Shown here one piece after another: positions 16,625 to 24,739 of a stretch of 34,387 nt of DNA (the stretch's first letter is position 1; each line of letters opens with the position of its first letter). The stretch is taken from assembly GCF_009017255.1 (NCBI RefSeq), contig NZ_WBZB01000001.1, positions 1-34,387 of the forward strand, read 5' to 3'. The notes beneath the pieces are model-generated. The model worked only from the letters and a program-made list of their open reading frames with translations. It made no database searches and was not told where the DNA came from. This DNA is from Alkaliphilus serpentinus. GTDB lineage: Bacteria > Bacillota > Clostridia > Peptostreptococcales > Natronincolaceae. The translations under genes and the position numbers were made by a program.

Positions 16625-17038
16625 ATGAATTTATTAGAGCAGTTAAACAATCATATAGAATCTATGACCCTTGGTGAAAAGCTTTTTGCAAGCCTTCAGG
16701 TTACTTTATTAGGAATGTTTATCGTATTTATTGCTTTAATACTACTCTATTTCTTTGTAGTAGCTATGAATCTTGTATTGGTAAGACCTGTAAAGGCTAA
16801 AGAGAAAGAGAAAACTCCTGCTGAGAAGCTGGTTAAAGAGCCAGCTATAGAAGAGGTTGTAGAAGCGGTTGTAGAAGAAACCATAGACGATACTGAGCTG
16901 GTGGCTGTTATAACAGCGGCAATAGCAGCTAGTCTTGAGACTTCAACCCATAATATTATCGTGAAGAATATTGTTCGTCTACCGGATTCTACTCCTGCTT
17001 GGGGGAAGCTTGGTAGAATGCAACAGCTGAACATGTAA
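16625..17038 (+). CDS. mmdD: Methylmalonyl-CoA decarboxylase delta subunit (OadG/MmdD-like)
   Basis: A 137-residue small subunit. One membrane helix (about 24-47, with LLGMFIVFIALILLYFFVV) is followed by a charged Lys/Glu-rich linker (about 57-88). A soluble tail follows (DTELVAVITAAIAASLETS, about 91-109) ending near a Trp-containing W-G-K-L-G-R segment. This is the architecture of OadG/MmdD, the scaffold that ties the carboxyltransferase and biotin carrier to the membrane pump. A GAGGTG ribosome site precedes ATG 16625. It sits between mmdA and mmdC, as in Veillonella and Propionigenium. No separate epsilon subunit gene is present. Confidence 0.9.
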   Translation: MNLLEQLNNHIESMTLGEKLFASLQVTLLGMFIVFIALILLYFFVVAMNLVLVRPVKAKEKEKTPAEKLVKEPAIEEVVEAVVEETIDDTELVAVITAAIAASLETSTHNIIVKNIVRLPDSTPAWGKLGRMQQLNM

Positions 17039-17092
17039 CCACTTAGCAATGAACTTCAATAACATAATGTGATATTAAGGAGGAAATGAATA

Positions 17093-17500
17093 ATGAGAAA
17101 GTTTAATATAACAGTTAATGGCGTTAGCTACGAGGTAGAGGTAGAAGAAGTAAAGGATGGCGTAATTCAGCCGGTGGCAACTAGACCCTCAACTCCAGCA
17201 CCGGCACCAGTGGCAAAACCTACCCCTCAACCAGCAAAGCCAGTTGCTGCTAAACCTGCTGCTGCCCCAGCTACGGCGCCAGCCGGTGCAACAACCATTG
17301 AGTCTCCAATGCCTGGTAACATATGGAAGGTATTAGTTAAAGAGGGTGAGTCCGTTAAGGAAGGCCAAGTTCTTCTGATATTAGAGGCTATGAAGATGGA
17401 AAATGAAATAATGGCTCCAGCAGATGGAGTTGTTGCTTCTATCCATGTTTCCGAAGGTGCATCAGTAAATGGTGGAGATATTTTAATTTCGTTAAAATAA
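17093..17500 (+). CDS. mmdC: Biotin carrier subunit of methylmalonyl-CoA decarboxylase
   Basis: A 135-residue biotinyl protein. The N-terminal ~30 residues dock to the complex. A flexible Ala/Pro-rich hinge of repeated PAPAP and KPAAAPA type (about 33-66) lets the arm swing. The C-terminal biotinyl domain has EAMKM at 98-102, with Lys101 the attachment site. It carries CO2 from the carboxyltransferase to the membrane beta subunit. ATG 17093 has GGAGGAAATG-type spacing. The nearby birA gene encodes the ligase needed to load its biotin. Confidence 0.96.
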   Translation: MRKFNITVNGVSYEVEVEEVKDGVIQPVATRPSTPAPAPVAKPTPQPAKPVAAKPAAAPATAPAGATTIESPMPGNIWKVLVKEGESVKEGQVLLILEAMKMENEIMAPADGVVASIHVSEGASVNGGDILISLK

Positions 17501-17536
17501 TTTCATCATAAATAATTTTTGAAAGGAGATGCACAA

Positions 17537-18775
17537 ATGGTTGATGTATTAATAGAATTTTGGCAATCAACAGGCTTCGCCAATATGACATGGCAGCATG
17601 CTGTTATGCTTTTCATATCATGTGTTTTGCTATACCTTGCCATAGGAAAGAAATTTGAGCCACTACTATTGGTACCAATTGCCTTTGGTATGTTGCTGAC
17701 AAACCTACCACTGGCTGGAATAATGGAAATAGGAGAAACAGTTTTAAAGGCCCTTACACCTGAGACAGCAGGAGAAACAGCAAGAATGATGGCAGGACCT
17801 TCTATTGATATAATGCTGGAGGGAATTCCTGCACAAATTTATACAAAAACTCCTGGGGGTCTAATCGGTTACTTTTATATGGGTAATAAGCTAGGAATAT
17901 TTCCTCCTTTGATTTTCCTTGGAGTTGGGGCTATGACAGATTTCGGCCCCCTAATTGCAAATCCAAAGAGCTTATTCCTTGGTGCAGCAGCACAATTTGG
18001 TATATTCTTTACTTTTATAGGAGCAATCCTCATGGGCTTCAATGCCCAAGAGGCTTCCTCAATTGGGATTATAGGGGGAGCCGATGGACCAACGGCAATA
18101 TTCTTAACCTCAAGGCTGGCACCCCATCTATTGGGACCAATTGCAGTGGCGGCTTATTCTTATATGGCCCTTGTGCCAATAATTCAGCCTCCCATTATGA
18201 AGGCCTTAACCACCAAAAAGGAACGTATGATTAAAATGAAGCAATTAAGACCTGTAACTAAGGTTGAAAGGGTGATCTTTCCAATACTAGTAACATTACT
18301 TGTTTCATTACTACTACCCTCAGCAACAGCCCTTGTTGGTTTATTGATGTTTGGTAACTTGTTGAAGGAATCATTAGTAACAGATCGTTTATCTAAAACA
18401 GCTCAAAATGAACTAATTAATATTGTTACAATTTTATTGGGAATCAGTGTAGGGGCATCTGCTCAAGCAGAGCATTTCCTAAAACTGGATACCCTGCAAA
18501 TAATTCTTTTGGGGATTGTGGCCTTTGGAGTAGGTACTGCAGCAGGAGTTTTATTGGCAAAGCTGATGAACAAGCTTATGGGTGGAGATGCCATTAATCC
18601 GCTGATTGGTTCGGCAGGGGTTTCTGCTGTACCGATGGCTGCTAGGGTTTCTCAGGTGGTAGGACAAAAAGAAAACCCAAGCAACTTCCTACTAATGCAT
18701 GCAATGGGACCAAACGTTGCTGGAGTTATAGGTTCAGCCGTTGCTGCTGGAGTACTGCTATCCTTATTTAACTAA
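17537..18775 (+). CDS. mmdB: Na+-translocating decarboxylase beta subunit
   Basis: A 412-residue polytopic membrane protein with about 9-11 hydrophobic segments that decarboxylates carboxybiotin and exports Na+. The family signatures are FPPLIFLGVGAMTDFGPL, NPKSLFLGAAAQFGIF and IGIIGGADGPTAIF (the Asp here is a pumping residue in OadB), plus NPLIGSAGVSAVPMAAR near the end. ATG 17537 is chosen because GAAAGGAGATG at 17521-17531 is well spaced. The TTG at 17519 lies before that site. It is the last gene of the operon, followed by a strong terminator. Confidence 0.95.
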   Translation: MVDVLIEFWQSTGFANMTWQHAVMLFISCVLLYLAIGKKFEPLLLVPIAFGMLLTNLPLAGIMEIGETVLKALTPETAGETARMMAGPSIDIMLEGIPAQIYTKTPGGLIGYFYMGNKLGIFPPLIFLGVGAMTDFGPLIANPKSLFLGAAAQFGIFFTFIGAILMGFNAQEASSIGIIGGADGPTAIFLTSRLAPHLLGPIAVAAYSYMALVPIIQPPIMKALTTKKERMIKMKQLRPVTKVERVIFPILVTLLVSLLLPSATALVGLLMFGNLLKESLVTDRLSKTAQNELINIVTILLGISVGASAQAEHFLKLDTLQIILLGIVAFGVGTAAGVLLAKLMNKLMGGDAINPLIGSAGVSAVPMAARVSQVVGQKENPSNFLLMHAMGPNVAGVIGSAVAAGVLLSLFN

Positions 18776-18787
18776 TTACTATTTCCC

Positions 18788-18820
18788 AAAAAGACTTTCC
18801 TAATAATGGAAAGTCTTTTT
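18788..18820 (+). terminator. Intrinsic terminator of the mutase/decarboxylase operon
   Basis: A perfect 13-bp stem: AAAAAGACTTTCC (18788-18800) with GGAAAGTCTTTTT (18808-18820) and a 7-base loop. T-rich on the coding side. Confidence 0.92.
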
Positions 18821-18939
18821 GTTGTACGATACACCTTTGGAGCTGTGTAAAGCACTGAATATTTAATAAATAGTTTTATTTAGCTATAAAATACTATAAA
18901 ATATAGTTAGAAATCATATCTGTAGCAGGAGGTGCTCTT

Positions 18940-19920
18940 TTGAAGGAGAAAATACTAAACATCTTAATGAATAATATGCATCAATACATTTCAGGAGAAG
19001 CCTTGGCAGAGGAATGTGGAGTATCAAGGGCAGCTGTTTGGAAGCATATAAATGGATTAAAAAAAGAAGGCTATAGAATTGAAACCCTTAATAAAAAGGG
19101 ATATAAACTGATTAATAACAATGAAAAGCTCTTGCCTGCAGAAATACAATCTGGCATAAATACTCATAAAATTGCCACAGGTATTATACATTTCGACACT
19201 GTTGATTCTACCAATAGTTATGCAAAATCAATAGCAGAGGGTCAACAAACGGGTACAGTGATTATTAGTGAAGAACAAGTGGGTGGAAGGGGGAGAATGG
19301 GAAGACAATGGTCATCCCCACGGGGTGAGGGGATTTTTATGTCCATTATTCTGAAACCAAAAATATCACCATTGGAGGGCTCGAAACTAACTCAAATAGC
19401 AGCTGCTGCAGTTTGTCAAGCCATTAGAAAAGTTACTGGATTAGAAGCAAAAATAAAGTGGCCCAACGATATTGTTATAGAGGGGAAAAAGGTTTGTGGA
19501 ATACTGACGGAAATGTCAGCGGAGTTAAATGAGGTTCATTATCTTGTGGTTGGTATTGGCGTAAATGTTAATAATACAGATCTACCTGATGAAATAAAAG
19601 ACAAAGCCACTTCGTTGAAGGTGCAGCTTGGAAAAGACATTAATAGAAGGGATGTAGTTTGCGCAATAATTAACCTATTTGAGCCCTTATATGATGATTT
19701 TGTCCAGGATGGAACCTTAGAAAAAACCATAGAAATCTGCCGTAAAGAATCAGCTGTTTTAGGTAAGTCTATAATTATACTCCAAAAGGATATGGAGGTG
19801 AAAGCCAAGGCTATTGAAATTACCAATGAAGGACTTCTTAAAGTGCAGTATGAGGATGGTAGGGAAGACATGATTATATCGGGAGAGGTTTCCATCAGGG
19901 GAGAAAAGGGGTATGTTTAA
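18940..19920 (+). CDS. birA: Bifunctional biotin-protein ligase / biotin operon repressor BirA
   Basis: A 326-residue two-domain protein. The N-terminal winged helix is at about 1-60 (YISGEALAEECGVSRAAVWKHINGL). The ligase domain has GRGRMGRQW near 116-124 (biotinyl-AMP loop) and KWPNDI near 173-178. A small SH3-like C-terminal domain ends with an EVSIRG strand. It biotinylates carrier proteins such as the MmdC product and may repress biotin genes. The start is TTG 18940 with AGGAGGTG. In many Clostridia birA is directly followed by coaX. Here about 8.6 kb of CoA-related genes separates them. Confidence 0.96.
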   Translation: MKEKILNILMNNMHQYISGEALAEECGVSRAAVWKHINGLKKEGYRIETLNKKGYKLINNNEKLLPAEIQSGINTHKIATGIIHFDTVDSTNSYAKSIAEGQQTGTVIISEEQVGGRGRMGRQWSSPRGEGIFMSIILKPKISPLEGSKLTQIAAAAVCQAIRKVTGLEAKIKWPNDIVIEGKKVCGILTEMSAELNEVHYLVVGIGVNVNNTDLPDEIKDKATSLKVQLGKDINRRDVVCAIINLFEPLYDDFVQDGTLEKTIEICRKESAVLGKSIIILQKDMEVKAKAIEITNEGLLKVQYEDGREDMIISGEVSIRGEKGYV

Positions 19921-19925
19921 ACTAA

Positions 19926-20097
19926 AATGTTAAATGTTAAATGTTGAATGTTGAATGTTGAATGTTCAAGCTTTAATAGAATTCTTCTAAAAAATCCTTT
20001 TGCATAATTTAAATGCTTTATAATCAACTCTAAATTACAAATGAAATAGTTAAAATTTTGCCGAGCTAATTTTTTCATTCATTCAACATTCAACATT
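19926..20097. repeat. Inverted heptamer-repeat element between birA and thl
   Basis: Six head-to-tail copies of AATGTT(A/G/C) run in phase at 19926-19967. The reverse complement (CATTCAACATTCAACATT) is at 20080-20097, giving 18-base inverted arms separated by about 120 bases without an ORF. It may be a small non-coding mobile or hairpin-forming element, or simple-sequence expansion. It ends 25 bases before the thl sigma-54 promoter. Confidence 0.7.
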
Positions 20098-20122
20098 TCT
20101 AATTCACCATTAGCTTTACAAC

Positions 20123-20139
20123 TTGGTATATTTCTTGCA
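20123..20139 (+). promoter_or_regulatory. Sigma-54 (-24/-12) promoter of the thiolase gene
   Basis: TTGGTAT-ATTTC-TTGCA: the invariant GG (20125-20126) and GC (20137-20138) are separated by exactly 10 bases. The match to TTGGCAC-N5-TTGCA is imperfect at the CAC part. The predicted start near 20150 is about 40 bases before ATG 20191. A PAS/AAA+ activator gene follows directly. Confidence 0.65.
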
Positions 20140-20190
20140 TTAAATTTTAACAAATAAGATCTAAATAAAAATAATGAGGAGGAATATTTA

Positions 20191-21369
20191 ATGAAGGAAA
20201 TCGTTATCGCAAGTGCTGTTAGAACACCGATAGGAAGCTTTGGAGGGTCTTTATCAAGTGTTTCCGCAGTTGACTTAGGAGCTATAGCAATAAAAGAAGC
20301 CTTGGTTAGAGCAGGAGTTGAAGGAAATCAAGTTGATGAGGTTTATATGGGTTGTATTCTACAGGCAGGTTTGGGCCAAGGAGTAGCTAGGCAGGCATCA
20401 GTAAAGGCGGGAATACCTGTAGAGGTACCAGCAACAACAATTAATATGCTTTGTGGTTCAGGCTTGAGAACTGTATCCTTGGCAGCACAAACAATCATTG
20501 CAGGTGATAATGATGTTGTAGTGGTTGGTGGAACTGAAAATATGAGCCAAGCTCCCTATCTATTACAAAAATCTCGTTGGGGAATTAAAATGGGTCATGA
20601 TCAATTGGTTGATACTATGATTAATGATGCTCTAACCGACGCCTTTAATCAATATCATATGGGGATAACCGCCGAGAATCTGGCAGAAAAGTATGGTATT
20701 AGCAAAGAAGATCAGGATGCTTATGCAACCCTAAGTCAAAATCGGGCTGAAAAGGCTATGCTTGAGGGAAAATTCAAGGATGAAATAGTTCCAGTGGTTA
20801 TACCTCAAAGAAAGGGAGATCCAGTAGTAGTTGATACAGATGAATATCCCAAGGCTGGAGTTACTGCTGAAAAATTAGCAAAGCTAAGACCTGCCTTTAA
20901 AAAGGAAGGAACAGTTACAGCAGGAAATGCCTCAGGAATTAATGATGGTGCAGCAGCACTGGTTATTATGTCTAAGGAAAAGGCAGAGGAATTAGGTATT
21001 AAGCCCCTTGCTACTATTGCTTCCTATGGAAATGCTGGGGTTGAACCATCCATTATGGGGATTGGACCTGTTCCAGCCAGCCAGAAGGCCCTGAAAAAAC
21101 TAGGTTTAAAAATTAAGGATATGGACTTGATAGAAGCTAATGAAGCCTTTGCAGCCCAAGCCCTATCTGTTGGCAAGGAATTGGAGTGGGATGTAGAAAA
21201 GGTTAATGTAAACGGTGGCGCAATAGCCCTTGGACATCCTGTAGGGGCCAGCGGAGCTAGAATATTAGTAACCTTACTACATGAAATGGATAAGAGGAAT
21301 TCTACCTATGGATTAGCTACTCTATGCATCGGTGGTGGAATGGGAACAGCGGTAATTGTTAAGAGATAG
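20191..21369 (+). CDS. thlA: Acetyl-CoA acetyltransferase (thiolase)
   Basis: A 392-residue biosynthetic-type thiolase catalysing 2 acetyl-CoA to and from acetoacetyl-CoA plus CoA. The acyl-accepting Cys88 is in [10 protein letters not shown], with [10 protein letters not shown] (general-base His) near 347-356 and CIGGGMG (second Cys) near 378-384. GAGGAGG precedes ATG 20191. It lies under a sigma-54-type promoter and ends in its own terminator, next to the activator gene and upstream of a CoA-transferase and a hydroxyacyl dehydrogenase. Cleavage of acetoacetyl-CoA during use of a 4-carbon acid is therefore likely, although the enzyme is reversible. Confidence 0.95.
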   Translation: MKEIVIASAVRTPIGSFGGSLSSVSAVDLGAIAIKEALVRAGVEGNQVDEVYMGCILQAGLGQGVARQASVKAGIPVEVPATTINMLCGSGLRTVSLAAQTIIAGDNDVVVVGGTENMSQAPYLLQKSRWGIKMGHDQLVDTMINDALTDAFNQYHMGITAENLAEKYGISKEDQDAYATLSQNRAEKAMLEGKFKDEIVPVVIPQRKGDPVVVDTDEYPKAGVTAEKLAKLRPAFKKEGTVTAGNASGINDGAAALVIMSKEKAEELGIKPLATIASYGNAGVEPSIMGIGPVPASQKALKKLGLKIKDMDLIEANEAFAAQALSVGKELEWDVEKVNVNGGAIALGHPVGASGARILVTLLHEMDKRNSTYGLATLCIGGGMGTAVIVKR

Positions 21370-21376
21370 ACAAGCG

Positions 21377-21412
21377 GCAGCAAAATACTATAGGTATTTT
21401 GCTGCTATTTTT
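21377..21412 (+). terminator. Intrinsic terminator after thl
   Basis: A 12-bp stem GCAGCAAAATAC (21377-21388) with GTATTTTGCTGC (21394-21405), a 5-base loop and then TATTTTT. It ends about 7 bases before the ribosome site of the next gene. Confidence 0.88.
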
Positions 21413-21422
21413 AAAGTTGGAG

Positions 21423-22883
21423 GTGTTTATTATTTTTGATAGTATAAAAGAAAAATACCTTGCATTTAATAGACTCTACGAGGAGACTGGGGATAAACCC
21501 TTTGAGGGTAAGGATTCTCTTCTAAGTCTATATCAATACATTTTTGATCATGTTTACAACTGGGTAGTGGTAGTGGATGCTGAGGGGTATATTGCTATGA
21601 TCAATAAACCCTATTGCGAGTTCATAGGCATACCCCAGGAGGAGGCCATAGGTAGACATGTAACAGAGGTTATAGAGAATACAAGAATGCACATTGTTGT
21701 TGAAACCGGTCATAGGGAAATAGGCGATATTCAAAAAATAAAAGGCAATAATATGATTGCAGACAGAATTCCAATCTTTCAAAATGGTAAGATTATAGGA
21801 GCTGTGGGTACAGTAATTTTTAAGGACATGCTAGAGTTGGATGCCTATGTAAGTAAGATCATGAAAATGGAAAGCCAAATTGCTTATTATAAAGAAGAAT
21901 TAAAGAAGATTACAGGAGGCAACTATACCTTTAAAAGTATTGTGGGAAATAGTGAAAAAATACGTCGAGCCAAGGAACTGGCACAAAAAGTCTCATCTTC
22001 AAAATCTAACGTATTGTTATTGGGGGAGAGCGGTACTGGTAAGGAGTTGTTTGCCCATGCCATCCATAATGCCAGTAGCAGAGGGGATTTACCTCTAGTT
22101 AAGATCAATTGTGGGGCTATACCATCTGAGCTTCTTGAATCAGAGCTTTTTGGTTATGAACAGGGAGCCTTCACTGGAGCCAAAAAGGGTGGAAAGCCAG
22201 GCAAATTCGAAATGGCCAATAAGAGTACTATTTTTCTCGATGAAATTGGAGATTTACCATTGAATATGCAGGTTAAAATATTGAGAGTTATTCAAGAGAG
22301 GGAAGTTGAAAGAATAGGAGGGCTTAAGCCCAGCAGCATAGATGTAAGAATTATTGCAGCAACCAATAGGGATCTTTCAGAAATGGTAAGAAAAAAGCTT
22401 TTTAGAGAGGACTTATACTATAGATTAAATGTTGTAAATATTCAAATTCCTCCCTTGCGGGAACGGAAGGAGGATGTTTCCCTTTTATCTAACTATTTGA
22501 TGAGGAAGCTTGCAAAGGAAATGAACTGCCATGTAACTGCTATTTCTCCCAAGGCAATGGAAGCCCTTGTAAGGTATAATTGGCCTGGTAATATTAGAGA
22601 ACTGGCTAATATTATTGAAAGGGCCATAAACTTTATCGATAAGGAGGCATCTATTCTACTGGATCATTTACCCTTCTATATTAGAAAAGAATTATCCAAT
22701 GATGATGCCGATAACCCATATCAATTGGGAAGCCTAAAGGAAATAATTGAAGAGGTAGAAAAAAACTCAATTATCAAGGCCTTGAAGGAGACGGATAATA
22801 ATAAATATAAAGCTGCTAAAATCTTACAAATCAGTCGTACAAGCCTCTATGAAAAAATGAAAAGATATAGTTTAGAACTGTAA
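21423..22883 (+). CDS. Sigma-54-dependent activator (PAS, AAA+, Fis-type HTH)
   Basis: About 486 residues of RocR-like layout. A PAS sensor domain lies at about 38-135 (WVVVVDAEGYIAMINKPYCEFIG). The AAA+ core has Walker A GESGTGKE at 201-208, the sigma-54-contacting GAFTGA at 248-253, and ATNRDL and LYYRLNV motifs. A Fis-type HTH closes the protein (YKAAKILQISRTSLYEKMKRY). No receiver domain is present, so it should respond to a ligand and not a histidine kinase. The start is uncertain. The best ribosome site, GGAGGTG at 21419-21425, overlaps the GTG used here and would suit ATT at 21432 best. TTG 21417 has no site. It presumably activates thl and the CoA-transferase operon. Confidence 0.93.
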   Translation: MFIIFDSIKEKYLAFNRLYEETGDKPFEGKDSLLSLYQYIFDHVYNWVVVVDAEGYIAMINKPYCEFIGIPQEEAIGRHVTEVIENTRMHIVVETGHREIGDIQKIKGNNMIADRIPIFQNGKIIGAVGTVIFKDMLELDAYVSKIMKMESQIAYYKEELKKITGGNYTFKSIVGNSEKIRRAKELAQKVSSSKSNVLLLGESGTGKELFAHAIHNASSRGDLPLVKINCGAIPSELLESELFGYEQGAFTGAKKGGKPGKFEMANKSTIFLDEIGDLPLNMQVKILRVIQEREVERIGGLKPSSIDVRIIAATNRDLSEMVRKKLFREDLYYRLNVVNIQIPPLRERKEDVSLLSNYLMRKLAKEMNCHVTAISPKAMEALVRYNWPGNIRELANIIERAINFIDKEASILLDHLPFYIRKELSNDDADNPYQLGSLKEIIEEVEKNSIIKALKETDNNKYKAAKILQISRTSLYEKMKRYSLEL

Positions 22884-22977
22884 GGATATTGAACACTGTG
22901 CAGATTGTGAACATTATTAACAAAAAATAACTTTTAACTACATTTAGCCATTAAAATTTCTGAATAGTCAAAAAAGT

Positions 22978-23066
22978 AACAGGTATAATTCATGTTTAAG
23001 CTATGAGTAAATGTTCGGATACTGGACAAACTTGCAGCTGAGATATGTGAATATTACCTGTTTTTT
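22978..23066 (+). terminator. Long structured terminator after the activator gene
   Basis: AACAGGTA (22978-22985) pairs with TACCTGTT (23055-23062), extended after a 2x2 internal loop by ATTCA/TGAAT, followed by six T residues. The ~60-base head can fold further: AGCT/AGCT enclosing AGT/ACT and TGTTC/GGACA. It may be an ordinary terminator or a structured regulatory RNA. Confidence 0.5.
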
Positions 23067-23084
23067 CTATTGATAAGGACTTAT

Positions 23085-23100
23085 GATTGAAATTTCAATC
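23085..23100. promoter_or_regulatory. 16-base palindrome next to the sigma-54 promoter
   Basis: GATTGAAATTTCAATC is a perfect palindrome ending 10 bases before the -24 element of the CoA-transferase promoter. That is too close for a normal enhancer, so it may bind a repressor or other factor. Confidence 0.45.
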
Positions 23101-23110
23101 TTTTAGATTT

Positions 23111-23126
23111 TGGCACAGTGATTGCA
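23111..23126 (+). promoter_or_regulatory. Sigma-54 (-24/-12) promoter of the CoA-transferase operon
   Basis: TGGCAC-AGTGA-TTGCA matches the -24/-12 consensus at every conserved base, preceded by T. GG (23112-23113) and GC (23124-23125) are 10 bases apart. The start point near 23137 lies 14 bases before the ribosome site. Confidence 0.9.
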
Positions 23127-23163
23127 ATATTAGTTATTATTTAAAATGAAGGGAGGTTTTTTT

Positions 23164-24723
23164 TTGACAGTTAAATTTATTTCAGCATCAGAAGCAGTAA
23201 AACTAATAAAATCCAATTCTACCTTAGCAACTGCAGGATTTGTTGGAAATGCTGTTCCAGAGGAACTAGAAATTGCTTTAGAAAAACGTTTTCAAGAGAA
23301 AGGTGAGCCCAGAAACTTAACCTTAGTGTATGCAGCAGGTCAAGGTGATGGTAGGGAACGAGGATTAAATCACCTGGGCCATGAAGGGCTTCTAAAAAGA
23401 GTAGTTGGGGGCCATTGGGGTTTAGTCCCTAAGGTACAGAAGCTTGCTTTAGAAAACAAAATTGAAGCCTATAATCTACCACAGGGGGTAATATCTCATC
23501 TTTTTAGGGATATTGCTGCAAAGAAGCCTGGAACCCTCACCAGGGTTGGATTAAAAACCTTTGTGGATCCTAGGGTTGAAGGTGGTAAGCTAAACGCCAA
23601 GACAACTGAGGACATAGTTGAATTGATGGAAGTCCATGGCAAGGAGTATCTATTCTACAAAGCCTTTCCAATTGATTTTGCCTTTATTCGTGGTACTTAT
23701 GCTGATGAGAAGGGTAATGTAAGCATGGAGAGAGAAGCTGGATCATTAGAGGTTCTTTCTATTGCCCAAGCCTGCAAAAACTCAGGAGGAAAGGTAATAG
23801 TACAGGTTGAAAAGGTTGTTAAGGCCGGCACATTAGATCCTAAGTTAATCAAGGTACCTGGAATCTATGTAGACTCAATTGTAGAGGTTGAGGATTTAAG
23901 TAATCACATGCAAACCTTTGCAGAGGACTACAATCCAAGCTATACGGGGGCTATTAGAATCCCTGTAACCTCAGTAAAGCCTTTGGCCCTTGATGAAAGA
24001 AAGATTATTGCTAGAAGAGCGGCTATGGAGCTGGTTCCTAATGCCATAGTTAACCTAGGAATTGGTATGCCTGAAGGTGTAGCTATTGTAGCTAATGAGG
24101 AGGGCGTTGGAGATTCTATGGTTTTAACGGTAGAACCAGGGCCTATAGGCGGAATACCAGCTGGAGGACTGAGCTTTGGAGCTGCAACAAATCCAGAAGC
24201 AATAATCGACCAGCCCTATCAATTTGACTTTTATGATGGTGGGGGTCTTGATGTTGCCTTCTTAGGACTAGCCCAGTGTGACAGAAAGGGAAATATCAAT
24301 GTTAGTAAGTTTGGTCCTAAAATTGCAGGAGCAGGAGGATTTATTAACATAACGCAAAATGCTAAAAAGGTAATATTCTGTGGTACCTTCACTGCTGGTG
24401 GTCTTGATACAATAATAGAAGACGGAAAGCTAATCATAAAAAATGAAGGTAGATCAAAGAAATTTGTATTAGATGTAGAACAAATCACCTTTAGTGGAGA
24501 CTACGCACAGGAGGTTAAGCAACCAGTGATTTATATAACTGAAAGAGCCGTATTCCATCTTGATAATAATGGAATTACATTGACAGAAGTTGCCCCAGGG
24601 ATTGATGTTAAGAAGCACATTATTGACCAAATGGAATTTGAACCTAAGATTTCAACAGAGTTGAAGCTTATGGATCAGCGGATATTCAAAAATGAAAAAA
24701 TGGGTTTAATATTAAATAAATAA
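23164..24723 (+). CDS. Propionate/3-oxoacid-type CoA-transferase (YdiF/Pct family)
   Basis: A 519-residue fused alpha-beta class I CoA-transferase. The N-terminal half has the CoA-binding [11 protein letters not shown] segment. The C-terminal half has [11 protein letters not shown] and the catalytic glutamate E324 in [13 protein letters not shown] 23164 is the chosen start, seven bases after GGGAGG. The ATG at 23146 lies upstream of that site. It activates short fatty, hydroxy or keto acids with CoA from acetyl-CoA or a similar donor. With a permease, a hydroxyacyl-CoA type dehydrogenase and thiolase close by, 3-hydroxybutyrate or acetoacetate is a likelier substrate here than propionate or lactate. 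First gene of the sigma-54 operon. Confidence 0.9.
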   Translation: MTVKFISASEAVKLIKSNSTLATAGFVGNAVPEELEIALEKRFQEKGEPRNLTLVYAAGQGDGRERGLNHLGHEGLLKRVVGGHWGLVPKVQKLALENKIEAYNLPQGVISHLFRDIAAKKPGTLTRVGLKTFVDPRVEGGKLNAKTTEDIVELMEVHGKEYLFYKAFPIDFAFIRGTYADEKGNVSMEREAGSLEVLSIAQACKNSGGKVIVQVEKVVKAGTLDPKLIKVPGIYVDSIVEVEDLSNHMQTFAEDYNPSYTGAIRIPVTSVKPLALDERKIIARRAAMELVPNAIVNLGIGMPEGVAIVANEEGVGDSMVLTVEPGPIGGIPAGGLSFGAATNPEAIIDQPYQFDFYDGGGLDVAFLGLAQCDRKGNINVSKFGPKIAGAGGFINITQNAKKVIFCGTFTAGGLDTIIEDGKLIIKNEGRSKKFVLDVEQITFSGDYAQEVKQPVIYITERAVFHLDNNGITLTEVAPGIDVKKHIIDQMEFEPKISTELKLMDQRIFKNEKMGLILNK

Positions 24724-24739
24724 CGTGGAGGGGAATTAA

